Source of the DNA: Mesorhizobium shangrilense
GTDB taxonomy: Bacteria > Pseudomonadota > Alphaproteobacteria > Rhizobiales > Rhizobiaceae
Assembly (NCBI RefSeq): GCF_028826155.1
Contig: NZ_JAQGPN010000001.1
Coordinates: 1,183,501-1,247,500 of the forward strand
Direction of reading: 5' to 3'
Length of the DNA stretch: 64,000 bases
Shown: positions 28,268 to 35,883 of the stretch, piece by piece
How the letters are laid out: every line of letters begins with the position of its first letter
How positions within the stretch are numbered: the first letter of the stretch is position 1
Position numbers and translations under genes: made by a program
Notes under the pieces: generated by a model
What the model was told of the DNA's origin: nothing
Database searches by the model: none
Seen by the model: only the letters and a program-made list of their open reading frames with translations

Positions 28268-28407
28268 TGCGATTTCCTTTCAAACCGGCAGTTGAGTTTT
28301 TACGCGCAACGCGAACGTGCGTGCAGCGTGCTAGATCGATTTTGAACGGAAGATCGGCAGAGCGCCCGGGGGCGCGAGACAAGCTAAGCAGCAAGATCGA
28401 TCGCCGG
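28268..28407 (-). promoter_or_regulatory. Long 5' leader of cold-shock gene
   Basis: About 130 bases lie between the predicted transcription start (near 28401) and the csp ATG. Leaders of this size in csp mRNAs fold differently in the cold and control translation; this is known for E. coli cspA and is inferred here. It contains the GC-rich hairpin GCGCCCCCGGGCGC (28363-28376). Confidence 0.5.
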
Positions 28408-28436
28408 CATATAGGCGCGACAGGCCACTAAAGCAA
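28408..28436 (-). promoter_or_regulatory. Sigma-70-type promoter of cold-shock gene
   Basis: Reading the minus strand: TTGCTT (28436-28431), a 17-base spacer, TATATG (28413-28408). The spacing is ideal and the position fits the downstream csp gene. Confidence 0.6.
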
Positions 28437-28616
28437 GAGTTTTCAGGTCGATGGCCTGCGCATAGACGGACCCGGCGGCCGACGAGGAACGTGCTGGTCC
28501 GGATGAGGAAGTAGTATTCACTTCGCGCAAGCTGTTGAAAATAGTCAGGATGACGCAACGCTGCCGCGAGCGTTTTCACGCAAGACGCAATGGTTTGATA
28601 CGATCAGGCGGCCGTC

Positions 28617-28635
28617 CTGACGGCAGCGCCGTCAG
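28617..28635 (-). terminator. Hairpin at end of small membrane protein gene
   Basis: A perfect 8-bp inverted repeat, CTGACGGC and GCCGTCAG, with a 3-nt loop, overlapping the stop codon of the 32-residue gene. No T run follows on either strand, so the role is uncertain. Confidence 0.4.
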
Positions 28636-28730
28636 ACAAACATCATGACGACGGCTGCGCCCACCGCAATCAGCAGAAGCCCCACGATCAGCATCGGGAG
28701 CAGTGTTCCTTCCTGGTTCGCGTTGGCCAA
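28632..28730 (-). CDS. Putative 32-residue single-helix membrane protein
   Basis: A short frame beginning at a TTG (28730) with GGAG 8 nt upstream: a polar start (ANANQEGTLLP) followed by one membrane helix (MLIVGLLLIAVGAAVVMMFV) and stop. The sharp division into a polar head and hydrophobic tail, plus a fitting ribosome-binding site, argues for a real tail-anchored peptide. I know of no function. The alternative start at the internal Met would leave only the helix. Confidence 0.45.
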   Translation of the reverse strand: MANANQEGTLLPMLIVGLLLIAVGAAVVMMFV

Positions 28731-29262
28731 GTCCGTTCTCCGCTTCGCAATAGATGCAAAAGAACGTGTCCCGGACGCGCGCGACGTACTTTGCGCCGGC
28801 GCAAACAAATTCGCTTTTGTGGGATATTCTGGGGCAGACGCTGATCGCTGAACTCGCGCCGGCGCGAAAAGACAGCAGGCGCCGGGATCTCTCCCAGCGC
28901 CTCCCTGTCAGCTCGAGGTCCGCCTTCTGCGAGCGTGCCCTGCGGCGGCATCGCATCCTGGTGGCCTTTTGGTGACGGCGCGACATCCAGCGTTCAGGAC
29001 GTGAACGCGTCTGCCGAACCCCGCTCATGCAAACCCGAAAGCTGCATGTGCGCACCATCAAAGGACTTGCCCGGCCTTCATGGCAGCAGCGGTCCGCCGT
29101 CTGCGCTTGCAATCGCATCCTGCGGTCCCGTCGGTCTCCTCCGTCCAGGTCACGGCCGGACTTGCGTCCTTCTGCGACCTTCGCGGCACGGGCTCAGTGT
29201 TGCGCCTCCGGGTTCATTCGCCGACCAAGCGGATCAACGTCCAAAGGCCTGAGATGGAGGAA

Positions 29263-29279
29263 GCTTACGTTACGTAAGC
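29263..29279. promoter_or_regulatory. Orphan operator-like palindrome
   Basis: GCTTACG, TTA, CGTAAGC: 17 bases with perfect 7-bp arms. The shape resembles operators of MerR- or TetR-family regulators. No regulator or target gene lies next to it, so it may be a relic, or serve a transcript not visible as a gene. Confidence 0.35.
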
Positions 29280-29333
29280 CGCAAGGGGAACGGCGTCGGA
29301 CCTGTGCATAGCGGGATTAACGTGGATGACCGC

Positions 29334-29362
29334 GAAAAAAGAGGCCCGGGTCAACGGGCCTC
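29334..29362 (-). terminator. Rho-independent terminator downstream of amtB
   Basis: On the minus strand: GAGGCCCG (29362-29355) and CGGGCCTC (29348-29341), perfect 8-bp stem, 6-nt loop, followed by six T residues (29340-29335). It ends the glnK-amtB unit about 95 bases past the amtB stop. Confidence 0.85.
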
Positions 29363-29367
29363 AAGGT

Positions 29368-29393
29368 GCGACAGGCGTTCCTCTGCCTGTCGC
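29368..29393 (-). terminator. Second hairpin downstream of amtB
   Basis: A perfect 9-bp inverted repeat, GCGACAGGC and GCCTGTCGC, around an 8-nt loop, immediately before the terminator at 29334-29362. It probably assists termination or protects the transcript end. Confidence 0.55.
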
Positions 29394-29457
29394 TACGGGA
29401 GTGATATGCGCCCCTCCGAGGCAAGGCCGGGCGGTTTTGCCGCTCCGGCCGCTCTGC

Positions 29458-30843
29458 CTATGAGTGATAGGCCACCTCGCCATGCGAGGTCAGGTCGAGG
29501 CCCTGGCGTTCGGCCTCCTCCGTCGGCCGCAGGCCGATGATGGCGTCCACGACCTTGTAGAGGATGGCCGAGACGATGCCGCACCAGAGCACGGTCACGA
29601 TCACCGCCATGATCTGGGTGGTCACCTGCCCGCCCATCGTCACGCCATCGGCGTAGCCTATGCCGCCAAGCGAGGAGGAGGCGAAGATGCCGGTGCCGAC
29701 CGCGCCGATGATGCCTCCGACGCCGTGTATGCCGAAGACGTCGAGCGAGTCGTCGTATCCAAGCTTATTCTTCACGACGGCGACGAAGTAGTAGCAGACC
29801 GCGCTGGCGATGGCGCCGAGCGCGATCGCGCCGATGGGGCCGACGATGCCGGCGGCCGGTGTCACCGCGACGAGGCCGGAGATCATGCCGGAGGCGGCTC
29901 CGAGCATCGAGGCCTTGCCGCGCAGCAGGGATTCGAGCGCCGACCAGGCGATGATGGCGCCGGCGGTGGCGGTGAAGGTGTTGATCATGGCCAGCGCCGC
30001 GCCGGCGTTGGCTTCCAGGTTGGAGCCGGCGTTGAAGCCGAACCAGCCGACCCACAGGATCGAGGCGCCGACCATGGTGAGCGTCATCGAGTGCGGGGCC
30101 ATGTTGTCACGCCCATAGCCGGTTCGCTTGCCGATGATGATCGAACCGACAAGCGCGGCGATGCCGGCGTTGATGTGGACCACCGTGCCGCCCGCGAAGT
30201 CGAGTGCGCCCCAGCCGAAGATCAGACCGCTGGCGTCCCAGACCATGTGGGCGATGGGGAAGTAGACGAAGGTCACCCATAGCGCCACGAACAGGATCAC
30301 CGCCGAGAATTTTATCCGCTCGGCGAAGGCGCCGACGATCAGCGCCGGCGTGATGCAGGCGAAGGTCATCTGGAAGACCACGAACACGTATTCAGGCAGC
30401 ACGACGCCTTCGGTGAAGGTGGCCGCCGTGGTTTCCGTGGTGACGCCGGAGAGGAAGAGCTTTCCCAGGCCGCCCCAGTACGGACTGGTGCCGCCGCCGA
30501 AGGCGAGGGAATATCCCCACAGCACCCAGATGACGATGACGACCGCACAGATCATGGTGCACTGCATCAGCACCGAAAGCATGTTCTTGGCCCGCACCAA
30601 TCCGCCGTAGAAGAGGCTTAGGCCGGGCAGCAGCATGAACAGGACGAGAAGGCTTGACACGAGCATCCAGGCGGTATCGCCTTTGTTGATGGCCGGGGCC
30701 GCCGCAGGCGCGGCTGCCGCAGCGTCGGTCGCCGCCGGTGCGGCTTCCTGCGCGAAGGCTGCGAGTGTGCCGAGCGCGCCCAGCGCCAGCGTGCCGACCA
30801 GCGCCGTGCGCGCCGCCGACTTCAATGAGGTTGGAATGTTCAT
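29458..30843 (-). CDS. amtB: Ammonium transporter
   Basis: Trimeric inner-membrane ammonium channel. The 461-residue product has a cleavable N-terminal segment (Ala-rich, LGTLAAFAQEAAP), then 11 membrane helices. Family blocks are MLLPGLSLFYGGLVRAKNML, the region DFAGGTVVHINAGIAALVGS (first pore His), and DVFGIHGVGGIIGAVGTGIF (second pore His). I choose ATG 30843 since GGAG lies 8 nt upstream; an ATG four codons earlier is possible. It follows glnK by 24 bases in one operon; GlnK blocks the channel when nitrogen is plentiful. Confidence 0.96.
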   Translation of the reverse strand: MNIPTSLKSAARTALVGTLALGALGTLAAFAQEAAPAATDAAAAAPAAAPAINKGDTAWMLVSSLLVLFMLLPGLSLFYGGLVRAKNMLSVLMQCTMICAVVIVIWVLWGYSLAFGGGTSPYWGGLGKLFLSGVTTETTAATFTEGVVLPEYVFVVFQMTFACITPALIVGAFAERIKFSAVILFVALWVTFVYFPIAHMVWDASGLIFGWGALDFAGGTVVHINAGIAALVGSIIIGKRTGYGRDNMAPHSMTLTMVGASILWVGWFGFNAGSNLEANAGAALAMINTFTATAGAIIAWSALESLLRGKASMLGAASGMISGLVAVTPAAGIVGPIGAIALGAIASAVCYYFVAVVKNKLGYDDSLDVFGIHGVGGIIGAVGTGIFASSSLGGIGYADGVTMGGQVTTQIMAVIVTVLWCGIVSAILYKVVDAIIGLRPTEEAERQGLDLTSHGEVAYHS

Positions 30844-30867
30844 CGAGGTCTCCATGGAAATCGCGGC

Positions 30868-31212
<345 letters not shown>

Positions 31213-31289
31213 TCACCTCTTGCTTGCGGGTCCCCGCGTTGCACCGCTCGCCAGACGGCAAACGCCGATCGACCAGCACGGAACTTGAT

Positions 31290-31305
31290 TCAAGCGCCGT
31301 GCCAA
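31290..31305 (-). promoter_or_regulatory. Sigma-54-type promoter of glnK-amtB
   Basis: Reading the minus strand: TTGGCACGGCGCTTGA. The -24 element TTGGCAC is perfect and the spacing to the -12 element is right, but the -12 reads TTGA instead of TTGC. It lies 84 bases before the glnK ATG. RpoN/NtrC control of glnK-amtB is well established in proteobacteria. Confidence 0.6.
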
Positions 31306-31423
31306 GTCGTGAGCAGAGATGTTAACTTGCTGAAAAACCGTCGAATTTCTGCCCGGACGGGCAGGCGTGCGCGTGCCGGAGGCTAGGCGAATGCACAGAA
31401 TTCAGGCAAAATGGAAGAGATGC

Positions 31424-32299
31424 CTACTTTGTGGACTTCTGGCGCAGCCGAATGAGCCCTTCCTGCGCGACGGAGGCGATGAGGGTGCCGTCCTGTGCGT
31501 AGATCGAGCCGCGGGTGAAGCCGCGAGAGCCCTGGGAGGACGGGCTGTCCATCGTATAGAGCAGCCAGCTGTCCAGCGCGTGCGGGCGATGGAACCACAT
31601 GGAATGGTCGAGGCTGGCGGCCTGGATGTCCCGGTCGAAGACGCCGCGGCCATGCGCGAAGGTCGAGGTGTCGAGCAGCGTCATGTCCGACAGATAGGCG
31701 AGCACGGCGTTCTGGATGCCGCGATCGGCGGGGACCTCTCCGGTGGTCCTTATCCAGACGTGCTGTTCGGGGGCCAGACGCTCGCGGCTGGTGTAATGCT
31801 CCAGGATCACCGGCTTCATCTCGATCGGCCGTTCGCGCTGCCAGTAGCGCCGGATGCCCTCGGGCACGCTGTCGCCGAAATTCGCGAGGATTTCCTGCTG
31901 GGTGGCGAGTGTCTCCGGTCCGGGCACGGCGATCGGCATCGGAATCTGGTGCTCGAGGCCGGTTTCATCCACCTGGAAGGAGGCTTCCAGGGAGAAGATC
32001 GCCTGTCCGTGCTGGATGGCGACGACGCGGCGGGTGGTGAAGCTGGTGCCGTCGCGGATGCGGTCCACCTCGTAGACGATGGGCACCTTTGGGTCGCCGC
32101 CCAGCATGAAGTAGCTGTGCAGCGAGTGCACATGGCGGCTCGGATGGACGGTGCGCTGCGCAGCCACGAGCGCCTGGGCTATCGTCTGGCCGCCGAAGAC
32201 GCGCTGCCACGTGGTGTCGGGGCTGCGACCGCGAAACAGATTGTGCTCAAGCTGTTCGAGGTCGAGAATGGAGAGGAGCTCCTGCACGACGGTGGACAT
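31424..32299 (-). CDS. tesB: Acyl-CoA thioesterase II
   Basis: Hydrolyses medium- and long-chain acyl-CoA to fatty acid and CoA. The 291-residue product has two hotdog domains: N-terminal FRGRSPDTTWQRVFGGQTIA, VHSLHSYFMLGGDPKVPIVY, RDGTSFTTRRVVAIQHGQAI, and C-terminal LDHSMWFHRPHALDSWLLYT with FTRGSIYAQDGTLIASVAQE. Length and motifs fit TesB (E. coli 286). CGGAGACC lies before the ATG. It is divergent from the UbiH-type gene. Confidence 0.95.
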   Translation of the reverse strand: MSTVVQELLSILDLEQLEHNLFRGRSPDTTWQRVFGGQTIAQALVAAQRTVHPSRHVHSLHSYFMLGGDPKVPIVYEVDRIRDGTSFTTRRVVAIQHGQAIFSLEASFQVDETGLEHQIPMPIAVPGPETLATQQEILANFGDSVPEGIRRYWQRERPIEMKPVILEHYTSRERLAPEQHVWIRTTGEVPADRGIQNAVLAYLSDMTLLDTSTFAHGRGVFDRDIQAASLDHSMWFHRPHALDSWLLYTMDSPSSQGSRGFTRGSIYAQDGTLIASVAQEGLIRLRQKSTK

Positions 32300-32390
32300 A
32301 GAGGTCTCCGGGTATGGATTGCTTGAAAAATGGGTTGGCTGGGTGCGTCGGTTAAGTCAAGACGCTGGCGCAAGATAAGGAGATGAGGCG

Positions 32391-33641
32391 ATGGCGAACG
32401 ATATGGAGAGGCGTCCGATCGACGTGCTGATCGCCGGCGCCGGCTATGTCGGTCTCGCCACCGCGGTGAGCATCCGCTCGGCCGCCCCGCATCTCTCGGT
32501 TGCGATCGTCGACGCGGCGCCCGAGGGCGTCTGGCAACGCGACACACGTGCCTCGGCGGTCGCCGCCGCGGCCTGCCGTATGCTCGATCAGCTGGGTTGC
32601 TGGGCGGAGGTCGCGCCGCAGGCGCAGGCGATGACCGAGATGGTCATCACCGATTCGCGCGCCTCCGATCCCGTCCGACCGGTGTTCCTCACTTTCGACG
32701 GCGAGGTCGCGCCGGGCGAGCCCTTCGCGCACATGGTCGCCAACAAGGTGCTGAACGGCGTGCTGCGCCGCCGCGCCGCGCAACTCGGCATCGACATCAT
32801 CGAAGGTATAGCCGTCCACGGGTTCGATGTCGGGCCGTCCTGCGTCGTCGTCCACCTTGCCGACGGCGCGACCATCGACGCCCGCCTCCTGGTGGCCGCC
32901 GACGGCGTCAATTCACGGTTGCGCGACATGGCCGGCATCAAGACGGTCAGATGGGAGTACGGTCAGTCGGGCATCGTCTGCACGGTCGCCCACGAGCGTC
33001 CGCACAACGGCCGCGCCGAGGAGCACTTCTTTCCCGCCGGTCCGTTCGCCATCCTGCCGCTGCCGCCGGACGAGAAGGGCGGCAACCGCTCGTCGATCGT
33101 GTGGACCGAGCGCACCGCCGATGCCAACAAGCTGGTCGCGGAGGACGAGTTCGTCTTCGAGACCGAGCTCGAACAGCGCTTCGGCCTGAAGCTCGGCGAG
33201 ATCCGCGTCGAGGGCAAGCCGCGCGCGTGGCCGCTCGGGCTGACGCTGGCGCGCGACTTCGTCAAGCCGCGCTTTGCGCTGTGCGGCGACGCCGCCCACG
33301 GCATCCACCCGATCGCCGGGCAGGGCCTCAACCTCGGCTTCAAGGATGCGGCGGCGCTGGCCGAGGTGGTGGTCGAGGCGGATCGTCTCGGGCAGGACAT
33401 CGGCGCCATCGACGTGCTGGAGCGCTACCAGCAATGGCGGCGCTTCGACACGCTGTCGATGGGCGTCACCACCGATGTGCTCAACCGGCTGTTCTCGAAC
33501 GATTTCGGCCCCGTGCGCGCGGTGCGCGATCTCGGGCTCGGTCTCGTCGACCGCCTGCCGAGGCTGAAGGAGTTCTTCATCCGCCAGGCGTCCGGGCTTT
33601 CGCCGCACACACCGCGGCTCCTGAAGGGCGAGGCGATCTAG
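32391..33641 (+). CDS. UbiH/COQ6-family FAD-dependent hydroxylase
   Basis: A 416-residue flavin monooxygenase of ubiquinone biosynthesis, which hydroxylates the ring using FAD, NADPH or other donor, and O2. Motifs: the FAD-binding IAGAGYVGLATAVSIR near the N-terminus, the DG-type LLVAADGVNSRLRDMAG, and the signature CGDAAHGIHPIAGQGLNLGF. Alphaproteobacteria use such enzymes (UbiH, UbiF, UbiL, UbiM) with differing regioselectivity, so I give no exact gene name. AAGGAG lies 8 nt before the ATG. Confidence 0.9.
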   Translation: MANDMERRPIDVLIAGAGYVGLATAVSIRSAAPHLSVAIVDAAPEGVWQRDTRASAVAAAACRMLDQLGCWAEVAPQAQAMTEMVITDSRASDPVRPVFLTFDGEVAPGEPFAHMVANKVLNGVLRRRAAQLGIDIIEGIAVHGFDVGPSCVVVHLADGATIDARLLVAADGVNSRLRDMAGIKTVRWEYGQSGIVCTVAHERPHNGRAEEHFFPAGPFAILPLPPDEKGGNRSSIVWTERTADANKLVAEDEFVFETELEQRFGLKLGEIRVEGKPRAWPLGLTLARDFVKPRFALCGDAAHGIHPIAGQGLNLGFKDAAALAEVVVEADRLGQDIGAIDVLERYQQWRRFDTLSMGVTTDVLNRLFSNDFGPVRAVRDLGLGLVDRLPRLKEFFIRQASGLSPHTPRLLKGEAI

Positions 33642-33668
33642 CCTCGTCCCGCCTGGCTTCGTCTTGCC

Positions 33669-34040
33669 CTAATCCTGCTGCAGCTCGGGATCGCCGATGA
33701 AGGAGACGCCGCGCACCTCGATGGCGCCGGTCTTCGCCAGCGGGACCTCGGCGGCGATCTCCAGCGCCTCGTCCATGCTGCCGGCATTCACCAGCAGGAA
33801 GCCGATCGGTTGCTCCTTCGTCTTGGCGAAGGGGCCGTCCGTGACGTTTCGCTTCATCGCGCGGACCCGGACGCTCCTGGCGGTCTTCGGCCGCTTGAGG
33901 GGGCGGGCGAGGACGAGCCGGCCGGCTTTCTCCAGGGCCGTGTCGTGCGCCAGCGAATCCCGCTGCAGGGTCTGGATCTCCTCCGGCAACATCCGCTCGA
34001 AGACGCTTTCGTCGTGATAGACCAGGCACAGGTACTGCAT
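33669..34040 (-). CDS. YciI/DGPF-family protein
   Basis: A 123-residue protein of the YCII-related superfamily. It begins MQYLCLVYHDES and includes VRAMKRNVTDGPFAKTKEQP (the DGPF motif), followed by GFLLVNAGSMDEALEIAAEV and the terminal EVRGVSFIGDPELQQ. These small ferredoxin-like domains are often linked to ECF sigma factors in this group, but none is adjacent here. AGGAGG precedes the ATG at 34040. Confidence 0.85.
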   Translation of the reverse strand: MQYLCLVYHDESVFERMLPEEIQTLQRDSLAHDTALEKAGRLVLARPLKRPKTARSVRVRAMKRNVTDGPFAKTKEQPIGFLLVNAGSMDEALEIAAEVPLAKTGAIEVRGVSFIGDPELQQD

Positions 34041-34195
34041 CTTTCTCCTCCTTTCAGCCGCCGCAGGATGACGCGACGTTCCGAGGACGGCCGGAGAGCG
34101 GCCGGTTCGACATTCTGGTTCACAAGAATTCACGCTGACGGCGGGCCGACCATGACGCATTGTCAGCCGGACCGGCAACCGGTACTTGTGCCCGC

Positions 34196-34675
34196 ATGAG
34201 CCTCTCCTCCGTCCGCGCCTTCTTCTCCGAATACGCCCCCGATATCGACGTGATCGTCACCGAACAGAGTTCGGCCACCGTGGCGCTGGCAGCCGAGGCG
34301 CACGGCGTGCGTCCGGAACAGATCGCCAAGACCATCTGCCTGCGCGTTGGCGACGCAACGATGCTGGTTGTGACAGCAGGCACGGTGCGGCTCGACAACC
34401 GCAAGTTCAAGGACCGGTTCGGCGGCAAGCCGAGGATGCTCGGCGCCGAGGAAGTGGTGGCGGCCACCAGCCATCCCGTGGGCGGCGTCTGCCCGTTCGG
34501 GCTGCCCGCGCCGCTGCCCGTCTACTGCGACGTCTCGCTGAAGGCGTTCGACGAGGTGGTGCCCGCGGGCGGGGCCACCAACGCCGCGGTTCGGCTCAGC
34601 CCGGAGCGCATGGCGGTCCTCACCGGCGCGCAGTGGGTGGACATCTGCCAGGCCACGGCGCCGGCCGAAGCCTGA
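34196..34675 (+). CDS. YbaK/EbsC-family aminoacyl-tRNA deacylase-like protein
   Basis: A 159-residue YbaK/ProX-type editing domain. Features: EQSSATVALAAEAHGVRPEQ, IAKTICLRVGDATMLVVTAG, the lysine-bearing LDNRKFKDRFGGKPRMLGAE, and HPVGGVCPFGLPAPLPVYCD (the GGxxPFG loop). Family members hydrolyse mischarged tRNAs such as Cys-tRNA(Pro); the exact substrate is unknown. I choose ATG 34196 (MSLSSVRAFF); a start 12 codons earlier is possible. Confidence 0.88.
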   Translation: MSLSSVRAFFSEYAPDIDVIVTEQSSATVALAAEAHGVRPEQIAKTICLRVGDATMLVVTAGTVRLDNRKFKDRFGGKPRMLGAEEVVAATSHPVGGVCPFGLPAPLPVYCDVSLKAFDEVVPAGGATNAAVRLSPERMAVLTGAQWVDICQATAPAEA

Positions 34676-34804
34676 GGCCTTGGCCGACTCGCACCTGGCT
34701 GCGCTGCAGACCATGCGACGCGCCCTTCCTCACGCCTGATCATCTTCAGCCGTCTTCGGGCGACCGCGCCGTTTCGCGCAAAATGTTTGCGATTCGGCAG
34801 AACT

Positions 34805-34818
34805 TTGATGAAGATCAA
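34805..34818 (+). promoter_or_regulatory. FNR/FixK box
   Basis: TTGATGAAGATCAA, a perfect match to the TTGAT-N4-ATCAA consensus of FNR, FnrN and FixK. Its centre is about 110 bases before the universal stress gene. A second, one-mismatch site (TCGATGGAGATCAA) lies at 34830-34843, exactly 25 bases further on. Activation at low oxygen is inferred. Confidence 0.75.
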
Positions 34819-34829
34819 GGATCGATGCA

Positions 34830-34843
34830 TCGATGGAGATCAA
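34830..34843 (+). promoter_or_regulatory. Second FNR/FixK-like site
   Basis: TCGATGGAGATCAA differs from the consensus by one base in the left arm. It overlaps the 14-bp palindrome ATCGATGCATCGAT (34821-34834). It might bind a second dimer, or repress. Confidence 0.4.
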
Positions 34844-34921
34844 GCTTAGAATGCATAGGCTCGGGGCATCCCGGGCCAGCGAGCCGACCTTGTCGGTGGC
34901 AAGCACAAAGGAGATCACACG

Positions 34922-35758
34922 ATGAAGCCGCGCGCCCTTCTTCCCCTCGCCACCTATCCGGACGCCAGCGCCGATACCGTTCCGGGATACGCAATCAGCG
35001 TCGCCAAGCAGCTTGACGCCGATGTGCACGCACTCGCCCTGGTCGCCGACATTCCGGATGTTGCGAACGCCTTGTCGCGCGTGCTCCTCAAGCTGCCTGA
35101 GATGATCCGGGAGGCGGAGGCGACCAGCGCCAAGCGGGCCGCCCACCTGCTCGACGCGGTGAAGCGGGAGGCGGCGGCATCCGGGGTGACCGCCACCACT
35201 GGCGAGATCCGGGGGGAAACGGCGCTCCTGGCAGATGAGGCGGCCGTGAACGCCCGCTATTTCGACCTCAGCATCATCGGCCTGGAGGCCGGCAACGACA
35301 CGTCGCGCATGATTGCGGAAGCCGTCGTCTTCGGGTCCGGCCGGCCGACGCTCCTCCTGCCCGAACAGCGCAAGACCGGCGCAATCGAGCACGTCGCGAT
35401 CGCCTGGGACGGCACGCGCGTAGCGGCCCGTGCGGTCGCTGATGCCCGCATGTTCCTGGCCCGGGCCAATCAAATTACCGTCCTCACCATCCTCGACGAG
35501 AAGCCGCTCAACGAGAAGAACGCCGGCGAACGGCTCGCGCAGGATCTTCAGAGTCGCGGCCTGCCCGCCAAGGCGGCATCGATCCACGCTGAAGACTGCC
35601 CGATCGCCGAAACGCTGCAGCGCAAGGCCGTCGAACTGGGATGTGACCTCCTCGTGATGGGTGGCTACGGACACTCGCGGCTGCGCGATTTCGTCCTTGG
35701 CGGCGCTACGGAAGGCGTCCTCGGAGATCTGCGGCTGCCGACGCTGATGGCACATTGA
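34922..35758 (+). CDS. Universal stress protein (tandem UspA-type)
   Basis: A 278-residue universal stress protein with two UspA-like halves. The second half keeps the nucleotide-binding pattern (IAWDGTRVAARAVADA at its start; GGYGHSRLRDFVLGGATEGV at its end, G2xG9xG type). The first half is more degenerate (PLATYPDASADTVPGYAISV). Usp proteins of this kind are often induced by low oxygen; the FNR/FixK box upstream supports that. It is followed by cydA after 125 bases. Confidence 0.9.
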   Translation: MKPRALLPLATYPDASADTVPGYAISVAKQLDADVHALALVADIPDVANALSRVLLKLPEMIREAEATSAKRAAHLLDAVKREAAASGVTATTGEIRGETALLADEAAVNARYFDLSIIGLEAGNDTSRMIAEAVVFGSGRPTLLLPEQRKTGAIEHVAIAWDGTRVAARAVADARMFLARANQITVLTILDEKPLNEKNAGERLAQDLQSRGLPAKAASIHAEDCPIAETLQRKAVELGCDLLVMGGYGHSRLRDFVLGGATEGVLGDLRLPTLMAH

Positions 35759-35767
35759 TCAAAGGTC

Positions 35768-35795
35768 GTGCGGCTCCGGACCAAACGGACCGCAC
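35768..35795 (+). terminator. Imperfect hairpin between usp and cydA
   Basis: GTGCGG-C-TCCG (35768-35778) pairs with CGGA-CCGCAC (35786-35795), with a bulged C and a short loop. No T run follows, so it may only attenuate transcription from usp into cydA. Confidence 0.35.
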
Positions 35796-35883
35796 AACCC
35801 TCCCTGCCGCCCGTCAGGGTTGCCGCCTCGGCGAATGGTGCTAAGTTCTCGGATGAGGGCGGCCGCGCGCAACGGAGATCGCC

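Larger units (their letters stand above)
28731..29457. other. Long stretch without a recognisable gene
   Basis: Some 730 bases between the small membrane protein and amtB. Open frames exist but none resembles a known protein. The right end holds two terminator hairpins for amtB. At 29263-29279 lies a perfect 7-bp inverted repeat, GCTTACG and CGTAAGC around TTA, that looks like an operator with no gene beside it. The rest appears to be decayed sequence. Confidence 0.5.

Noticed and set aside
28576..29118. 180-codon minus-strand frame with a CxxC-like FFCIYCEAENGLG segment
   Set aside because: No good start or conserved context; the part of this region with a convincing signal is the 32-residue membrane peptide in another frame.
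35761..35883. Search for an FNR/FixK box directly before cydA
   Set aside because: No TTGAT-N4-ATCAA match is present; the only strong site is before the upstream usp gene.
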